Positions 58,205 through 64,000 of a stretch of DNA of 64,000 bases are shown here, one piece after another. The notes under the pieces were generated by a model. That model worked only from the letters and a program-made list of their open reading frames with translations. It was not told the DNA's origin and made no database searches. Each line of letters opens with the position of its first letter. Position 1 is the stretch's first letter. The stretch is from Paralithodes platypus (lineage: Eukaryota; Arthropoda; Malacostraca; Decapoda; Lithodidae), in assembly GCA_032716605.1 (NCBI GenBank), contig JAVRFV010002319.1:686140-750139 (forward strand), given 5' to 3'. The translations under genes were made by a program, and so were the position numbers.

Positions 58205-59472
58205 CCTCTCCGACATATGACGCGATTTTGAGCCTATTGGGGATACTTTAAAGCCTTTGTTACCATCAGGGGTATTTATAAACCTTTAGTTTAGTTACTT
58301 CAACCTCTGCAGTTGTCTTTGAGTTAGCTGTGTTGAGCCTATTGGGGATACTTTAAAGCCTTTGTTACCATCAGGGGTATTTATAAACCTTTAGTTTAGT
58401 TACTTCAACCTCTGCAGTTGTCTTTGAGTTAGCTGTGTTGAGCCTATTGGGGATACTTTAAAGCCTTTGTTACCATCAGGGGTATTTAGAACCTTTAGTT
58501 TAGTTACTTCAACCTCTGCAGTTGTCTTTGAGTTAGCTGTGTTGAGCCTATTGGGGATACTTTAAAGCCTTTGTTACCATCAGGGGTATTTATAAACCTT
58601 TAGTTTAGTTACTTCAACCTCTGCAGTTGTCTTTGAGTTAGCTGTGTTGAGCCTATTGGGGATACTTTAAAGCCTTTGTTACCATCAGGGGTATTTATAA
58701 CCTTTAGTTTAGTTACTTCAACCTCTGCAGTTGTCTTTTGAGTTAGCTGTGTTGAGCCTATTGGGGATACTTTAAAGCCTTTGTTACCATCAGGGGTATT
58801 TATAAACCTTTAGTTTAGTTACTTCAACCTCTGCAGTTGTCTTTGAGTTAGCTGTGTTGAGCCTATTGGGGATACTTTAAAGCCTTTGTTACCATCAGGG
58901 GTATTTATAAACCTTTAGTTTAGTTACTTCAACCTCTGCAGTTGTCTTTGAGTTAGCTGTGTTGAGCCTATTGGGGATACTTTAAAGCCTTTGTTACCAT
59001 CAGGGGTATTTATAAACCTTTAGTTTAGTTACTTCAACCTCTGCAGTTGTCTTTGAGTTAGCTGTGTTGAGCCTATTGGGGATACTTTAAAGCCTTTGTT
59101 ACCATCAGGGGTATTTATAAACCTTTAGTTTAGTTACTTCAACCTCTGCAGTTGTCTTTGAGTTAGCTGTGTTGAGCCTATGGGGATACTTTAAAGCCTT
59201 TGTTACCATCAGGGGTATTTATAAACCTTTAGTTTAGTTACTTCAACCTCTGCAGTTGTCTTTGAGTTAGCTGTGTTGAGCCTATTGGGGATACTTTAAA
59301 ACCTTTGTTACCATCAGGGGTATTTAGAAACCTTTAGTTTAGTTACTTCAACCTCTGCAGTTGTCTTTGAGTTAGCTGTGGGCAGAAACTAATGTTGGAG
59401 GGATATATAGAGAACTCTATTTCCCATTGCTAATCTGGCAACCTCTGCGTCATGAATGCGTGAAAGGGTTAA
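58201..59472. mobile_element. S2: TTAA-flanked satellite MITE (inverted to S1)
   Basis: Ends TTAATCCTCTCCGACATATGACGC and GACGCAGAGG-type sequence as complement (ACCTCTGCGTCATGAATGCG, TGAAAGGGTTAA), with TTAA at 58201-58204 and 59469-59472. Relative to S1 the whole unit is reverse complemented, including the unique flank (GGGCAGAAACTAATGTTGG..GCTAATCTGGCAACC). Confidence 0.85.
58227..59380. repeat. 107-bp satellite inside S2, 11 monomers
   Basis: Reverse complement of the S1 monomers: TTGAGCCTATTGGGGATACT..ACCATCAGGGGTATTTATAA..TTGTCTTTGAGTTAGCTGTG. Small indels mark single monomers. Confidence 0.97.
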
Positions 59473-59499
59473 GGTTTACTATATGTCAACTAGGTCCCT

Positions 59500-59615
59500 A
59501 AGGCCACTGTCACACGAGCGATATTTCCGTCAATTGTCCATGAGCAAGTTTTTTCTCGTTATATTTCGGGACATTTTTTCACTGGAATCGGTAACTAGAC
59601 TGAAGGTAGATTATT
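59500..59615. mobile_element. Family E foldback-like fragment, second copy
   Basis: CACTGTCACACGAGCGATAT start and an inner part matching 3950-4020 in reverse complement (GGAATCGGTAACTAGACTGAAGG). Confidence 0.4.
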
Positions 59616-59621
59616 TTAGGC

Positions 59622-59965
59622 GGCTTGTATTCATTCGGCCCCATTCAGCCTACTGTTTTAAGACGTTTATCCCCATCCAGGTGTCAATATTTTCCTGGTA
59701 GCGAGCCAGCATATATATATTTTTTTTGTTTTGACATCAAGCTAAATATGTACATTTTTTGATAGAAAAATTTATCCGGCGAAGCCGGATTTCTCCATAC
59801 AATGCTGGCTCGCTTTCGCTCGCCAGGAAGAAATCGACACCTGGATGGAGATAAACGTCTTAAAACAGTTGGCTGAATGGGGCCGAATGAATACAAGCCA
59901 AGGAAAGAGAGAACAGGAGAGAAAGAGACAAAACAAACGGTGACCCCCCCCCCCCCTTAACCACC
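59622..59965. mobile_element. Foldback element A3
   Basis: Left arm 59622-59712 (GGCTTGTATTCATTCGGCCC, AAGACGTTTATCCCCATCC) and right arm 59800-59903 are inverted copies over about 95 bp with few mismatches. Between them lie TTTTTTGATAGAAAAATTTA and TCCGGCGAAGCCGGA. The right terminus reads ACAAACGGTGACC then a C-run and TTAA. Confidence 0.85.
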
Positions 59966-61276
59966 GATGACAACAAACCCGGTGCCCCCCCCCCCCCTTA
60001 ACCCCTTCAGCACCGATGACAACAAACCCGGTGACCCCCCCCCCCTTAACCCCTTCAGCACCGATGACAACAAACCCGGTGACCCCCCCCCCCCCCTTAA
60101 CCCCTTCAGCTCCGAGGACACCAAACCCGGTGCCCCCCCCCCCCCTTAACCCCTTCAGCACCGATGACAACAAATCCGGTGACCCCCCCTCCCCCCTTAA
60201 CCCCTTCAGCACCGATGACAACAAACCCGGTGGCCCCCCCCCCCCCTTAACCCCTTCAGCACCGATGACAACAAACCCGGTGCCCCCCCCCCTTAACCCC
60301 TCCAGCACAGATGACAACAAACCCGGTGCCCCCCCCCCCTTAACCCCTTCAGCACCGATGACAACAAACCCGGTGCCCCCCCCCCCCTTAACCCCTTCAG
60401 CACCGATGACAACAAACCCGGTGACCCCCCCCCCCTTAACCCCTTCAGCACCGATGACAACAAACCCGGTGGCCCCCCCCCCCCCTTAACCCCTTCAGCA
60501 CCGATGACAACAAACCCGGTGCCCCCCCCTTAACCCCTTCAGCACCGATGACAACAAACCCGGTGGCCCCCCCCCCCTTACCCCCTTCAGCGCCGTTGCC
60601 AACAAACCGGGTGCCCCCCCCCCTTAACCCCTTCAGCACCGATCACAACAAACCCGGTGACCCCCCCCCCCCCTTAACCCCTTCAGCACCGATGACAACA
60701 AACCCGGTGGACCCCCCACCTAAACCCCTTCAGCACCGATGACAACAAACCCGGTGCCCCCCCCCCTTAACCCCTTCAGCACCGATGAAAACAAACCCGG
60801 TGACCCCCCCCCCCCTTAACCCCTTCAGCACCGATGAAAACAAACCCGGTGACCCCCCCCCCCTTAACCTTCAGCACCGATGACAACAAACCCGGTGACC
60901 CCCCCCCTTAACCCTTCAGCACCGATGAAAACAAACCCGGTGACCCCCCCCCCCGTAACCCCCTCAGCCCCGATGACAACAAACCCACTGCCCCCCCCCC
61001 CCCTTAACCCCTTCAGCACCGATGACAACAAACCCGGTGACCCCCCCCCCCTTAACCCCTTCAGCACCGATGACAACAAACCCGGTGACCCCCCCCCCCC
61101 CCCTTAACCCCTTCAGCACCGATGACAACAAACCCGGTGCCCCCCCCGGGGGCCCCTAACCCCTTCAGCACCGATGACAACAAACCCGGTGCCCCCCCCG
61201 GGGGCCCTTAACCCCTTCAGCACCGATGACAACAAACCCGGTGACCCCCCCCCCCCTCTTAACCCCTTCAGCACCG
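59945..61276. repeat. About 50-bp satellite, about 26 copies, MITE-end derived
   Basis: Unit TTAACCCCTTCAGCACCGAT, GACAACAAACCCGGTGACC and a C-run of 7-14. C-run length varies between copies. Half of the unit matches the family C left terminus, the other half the family A right terminus. Proline/glycine-rich frames across it are artefacts. Confidence 0.97.
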
Positions 61277-61588
61277 ATGACGTAACTGTCATCATATTCT
61301 GGCTGACATTCCACGATTTGCTTTTCTTGAACCCCTTTCTCCCTCATGTTTAACCCCATTGCCTTTGAGATTTTAAGACGTTCGCCCCATTAGTTTGGCG
61401 ATTTTATGAACGGTGTCCCCATTTCGTGCCATTTACAGTAGGTGTCGATTTTTTCCTGGCGAGCGATAGCGCACCTGTAATTTAAGAGGAACCGCATTTT
61501 TCTACAGAAAAATGTACAAATGTCAAAACTAATGGGGCTATGAATGAGGAAGAAGTGGAACCAGGAAAACCAGCCTATGTCCCCTTAA
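61253..61588. mobile_element. Truncated C element followed by rearranged MITE B10
   Basis: The last satellite unit continues as the left part of a C element (CCGATGACGTAACTGTCATCATATTCTGGC), which then passes into a B copy (CCCCTTTCTCCCTCATGTTTAACC, GGCGAGCGATAGCGCACCTG). B10 ends in inverted B sequence and TATGTCCCCTTAA (TTAA 61585-61588). Confidence 0.65.
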
Positions 61589-61655
61589 GAGAAAGAACTC
61601 ACCGGTGTCATGGTCTAAGCTTGGTACCGGTAACTCTGTATAGGCTATCAATATG

Positions 61656-62384
61656 GTACAGTCGACCTAATAAGTCATGTCTCGGCTGCTGTCATTACGT
61701 TTGGCTTGCTCTGTGATGTATTAATGTCTGCCAGATGTTGAATAGAGTGGGTAAGTGTAGGAACATGTTTGTATATTTCATTGGATATGAAGAAATGAAG
61801 CTTAGATATTGCTGATACCAATTATTGATCAAAACATACTTGGTGCCGAGACATCACTTATTAGCGCCACTGTACAGTCGACCAAATAAGTGATGTCTCG
61901 GCACCAAGTATGTTTTGATCAATAATTGGTATCAGCAATATCTAAGCTTTATTTCTTCATATCCAGTGAAATATACAAACATGTTCCTACACTTTATTGA
62001 GTATTAGCGAGGTGATGCGTACAAGTAGACTGGGATGGTATGGACATGTGGAGAGAATGGATGAACAAAATTGGGTGAAAAAATGCAGGTCTGTGATTGT
62101 GGAGGGAGCTGCACCAAGGGGTGGACCGAGGAAGACCTGGGATCGGACTATACGCGCCGATCTCAAATCCAAGAACTTGACAAGTGAAGCAGCCTTTAAC
62201 AGGGTTGCCTGGAACGCCGCCATTAGGACAAGAGAACTGCACTTATGTGTGGAACACTCAGTCTTAAATTGTATATGTATGTATGTACTTACCCACCCTA
62301 TTCAACATCTGACAGACATTAATACAGCACAGAGCAAGCTAAACGTAATGACAGTTGGAACATGACTTATTAGCGCGACTGTAC
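61656..62384. mobile_element. Head-to-head pair of MITE D copies, large palindrome
   Basis: D1 (61656-61873) and D2 (61874-62384) are near-perfect inverted copies meeting at GTAC 61872-61875. Arms are about 218 and 215 bp after removal of an insertion at 61995-62286. Each D unit is itself bounded by GTACAGTCG..AATAAGT.ATGTCTCGGC-type inverted ends. Confidence 0.9.
61995..62286 (+). pseudogene. LINE G 3' fragment inside the D palindrome
   Basis: Encodes SEVMRTSRLGWYGHVERMDE, CRSVIVEGAAPRGGPRKTW and DRTIRADLKSKNLTSEAAF, then a TATGTATGTA tail. ACTT is present on both sides (61991-61994 and 62287-62290), and the uninterrupted arm gives the empty site. Confidence 0.88.
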
Positions 62385-62401
62385 TTGAGGGATGTTAAAG
62401 A

Positions 62402-62645
62402 TTAAGGGGATGATAGTCGCTTTTCTTGGACCCCCTTCTCCCTCATGTTCAACATAATAGTTTTGACATGTTAAGACGTTCGTTCCGTTAGCTTGGCGAT
62501 TTTGAGACCTTTCGCCTAATTTATTTGCCAATAGGCCTAATAAGACCTTTCGTCCCATTTAGGTGTCGAATTTTCCTGGCGAGCAATAGCGAACCTGTAA
62601 TTTTTGAAAGGGGGTCTATTTTTTTTTTTTTTTTTTTTTTTAAGC
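62402..62645 (+). mobile_element. MITE family B, copy B11, truncated
   Basis: Left end TTAAGGGGATGATAGTCGC, CCCCCTTCTCCCTCATGTTC, GGCGAGCAATAGCGAACCTG. The middle hairpins are deleted (CTGTAATTTTTGAAAGGGGG) and a T-run precedes AAGCTTGAT, where a family F tail begins. Confidence 0.75.
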
Positions 62646-62740
62646 TTGATATCTATCTATTGCCGGACGCCTTACTCCCCTTACGAGGGTGGCTATACAC
62701 AGAATGCCCCCAAGCGGACCTATTCCCGTGATACTAATAC
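62646..62740 (-). mobile_element. Family F LINE 3' stub
   Basis: ATATCTATCTATTGCCGGACGCC.., GAGGGTGGCTATACACAG and CCCCCAAGCGGACC match the left part of the 8263 LINE tail and the 12705 stub. Very short 5'-truncated copy. Confidence 0.6.
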
Positions 62741-62829
62741 ATACATTAATAAATAAATATACTAAAAAACAAGCATTAAATTTAATGTATGTACCGGTAC
62801 AGTTCCCTGCATAAGTTTTATTTATCGAG

Positions 62830-63196
62830 TTAAGGGGGGCTGACCTGATTTTGTTCTGTCCTTTTCTATCTTTCTCTGGCTTGTATCCATATGGCCCCAT
62901 TCAGCCTACTGTTTTAAGACGTTTATCCCCATCCAGGTGTAATTTTTTTACTGGTTTTTTTTAGCGATTTTTTATTTTTGTTTGACAGCAGGCTAAATTT
63001 GTACATTTTTCGATAGAAAAAATTCACCGGCGAAGCCGGATTTCTTCATATAATGCTGGCTCGCTATTGCTCGCCAGGAAGAAATCGACACCTAGATGGG
63101 GATAAACGTCTTAAAATAGTTGGCTGGATGGGGCCGAATGGATACAAGCCAGAGAAAGAGAGAAAAGGACAGAAATAACAGCCAGCAGGTCACTTC
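62830..63196. mobile_element. Foldback element A4
   Basis: Left end TTAAGGGGGGCTGACCTG, arms (CATATGGCCCCATTCAGCC.. against GGCTGGATGGGGCCGAATGG) about 100 bp long, core TTTTTCGATAGAAAAAATTC and CCGGCGAAGCCGG. The right end has CAGCAGGTCAC only. It is preceded by a single monomer resembling the 38-bp satellite (CCTGCATAAGTTT). Confidence 0.8.
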
Positions 63197-63386
63197 AAGA
63201 ATAATGTTGAAGATGTTTAGCCTATTATACTTATAATAATCGGACTATACTCAGTACACTATATCCCCACCCCAACCTCTCATACTAAATAAGCACTTCA
63301 GTTATTTCTGTCATTCAATACATAAAGGTGTGGAAAATGACAGCCCGTTTGCTCAAGCCCTTCCTATGTTGCATCTCTCTATAGCC

Positions 63387-63655
63387 TAGACAAAATATCT
63401 CGCATCAAACCCGCGACTGACTGCGTTTGTAAATGAATAACTTTATTTTATCCCCCCCTCAGTTACTAACCCATCTGTCCCCTACTAACTACCTAATCCT
63501 GCCACGGATATTAGTTCCAGGGCAGTAATTTCCTTTCCAATGTTCCCTTACCCACTCTAAACCACTGTTTGGACACTTGATCCTCAGTGTTTTGGAGGAC
63601 AAGCAACCTAAAAGAGTCACTAGATCTGTTGTTGCTTGATTTCCTTTGTACTCTC
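63387..63655 (+). mobile_element. CR1 3' end copy
   Basis: Matches 32588-32845: the final codons (AAATATCTCGCATCAAACCC..GTAAATGAATAA) and the 3' UTR down to GATTTCCTTTGTACTC. 5'-truncated. Confidence 0.92.
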
Positions 63656-63725
63656 ACTATTTTACCGCTATTACAATAATGAGTGTTCCTCAGAGCTCTC
63701 TCAGTGTATGGTGACCACCTCCTCT
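63649..63725 (+). mobile_element. Short Jockey-like LINE fragment
   Basis: About 75 bp (CTCACTATTTTACCGCTATT.., TGTTCCTCAGAGCTCTCTCA) match 11828-11900 of the Jockey-like relic. It follows directly on the CR1 3' end. Confidence 0.7.
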
Positions 63726-63786
63726 ACGGTACCACAGTATAGCCACCAACATACGAGGGTTATGACTATCTATATAATAAACAATT

Positions 63787-64000
63787 ATTAACCCTATTAG
63801 GTGTAGGGCGGGCCAATTTGAACCCTCACAGTTTTACTCCATTAGCTTGGAGATTTTAAGAGGATTCATATCATTAGTTTGGCGATTATATGATGGTTCA
63901 TCCCAATAAGGTGTTGAGGTTTTTTGGGCGAGCGATAGCGAGCCTTCAATTTGGGAGAAAGCGGCCTTTGGCCGGGACATTTTCTACCGAAAAATGTACA
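63787..64000 (+). mobile_element. MITE family B, copy B12, runs off the window
   Basis: CATTAGCTTGGAGATTTTAA, GGGCGAGCGATAGCGAGCC, CGGCCTTTGGCCGG and TTTCTACCGAAAAATGTACA are present; the copy is cut by the window end. Confidence 0.8.

Noticed and set aside
59772..61359. Proline- and glycine-rich frames, possibly collagen- or silk-like
   Set aside because: They come from the 50-bp MITE-derived satellite with C-runs of variable length that shift the frame.

Overview
The window is repeat-dominated eukaryotic DNA, most likely from a decapod crustacean. This is an inference from long (CA)n tracts, several arthropod-style non-LTR retrotransposons, and a Jockey-like reverse transcriptase of a type common in crabs and shrimps. 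I see no complete host gene. Almost every long open frame is a retrotransposon protein or a translated tandem repeat.

Layout. 0-4 kb: diverged local duplications and TGTTG-rich repeats. 4-12.2 kb: decayed LINE copies, foldback elements, a 38-bp satellite and a tRNA-headed SINE split by a LINE. 12.2-16.7 kb: microsatellites and three large minisatellites (about 43, 43 and 22 bp). 17.5-33.5 kb: a SINE and four LINEs (two minus, two plus), nearly all bounded by (CA)n; three LINEs have intact reverse transcriptase frames and the fourth (CR1-like) has an esterase ORF1 and a nearly intact ORF2. 33.5-46.9 kb: nested LINE relics, TTAA-flanked MITEs and satellites of 18-107 bp. 47.1-47.4 kb: a GC-rich segment with ETS- and YY1-like motifs and a strong minus-strand splice donor, the best candidate for a host promoter and first exon. 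48-52 kb: SINE, MITEs, microsatellites. 52.0-56.8 kb: an RNase H-bearing LINE with one frameshift. 57-64 kb: TTAA MITEs, two large satellites and a 218-bp-per-arm palindrome.

How the parts interact. Four short non-coding families recur: A and B (TTAAGGGG ends, related cores), C (TTAACCCCTTC ends, foldback) and D (GTACAGTCG ends). A fifth, S, has TTAA-flanked inverted ends and carries an internal 107-bp minisatellite; its two copies lie inverted about 20 kb apart with 8 and 11 monomers. Two other satellites (84 bp, about 50 bp) appear to be built from the termini of neighbouring MITEs, as if insertion junctions seeded tandem amplification. This link between TTAA elements and satellites is the most unusual theme here. 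No transposase is encoded in the window, so mobilisation would have to come from elsewhere.

Host signal. Besides the 47.1-kb donor there is a 48-bp candidate exon at 15,039-15,086 on the same strand with a good acceptor and donor. If both belong to one minus-strand gene, the 32 kb between them is an intron filled by the elements above. This is inference only.
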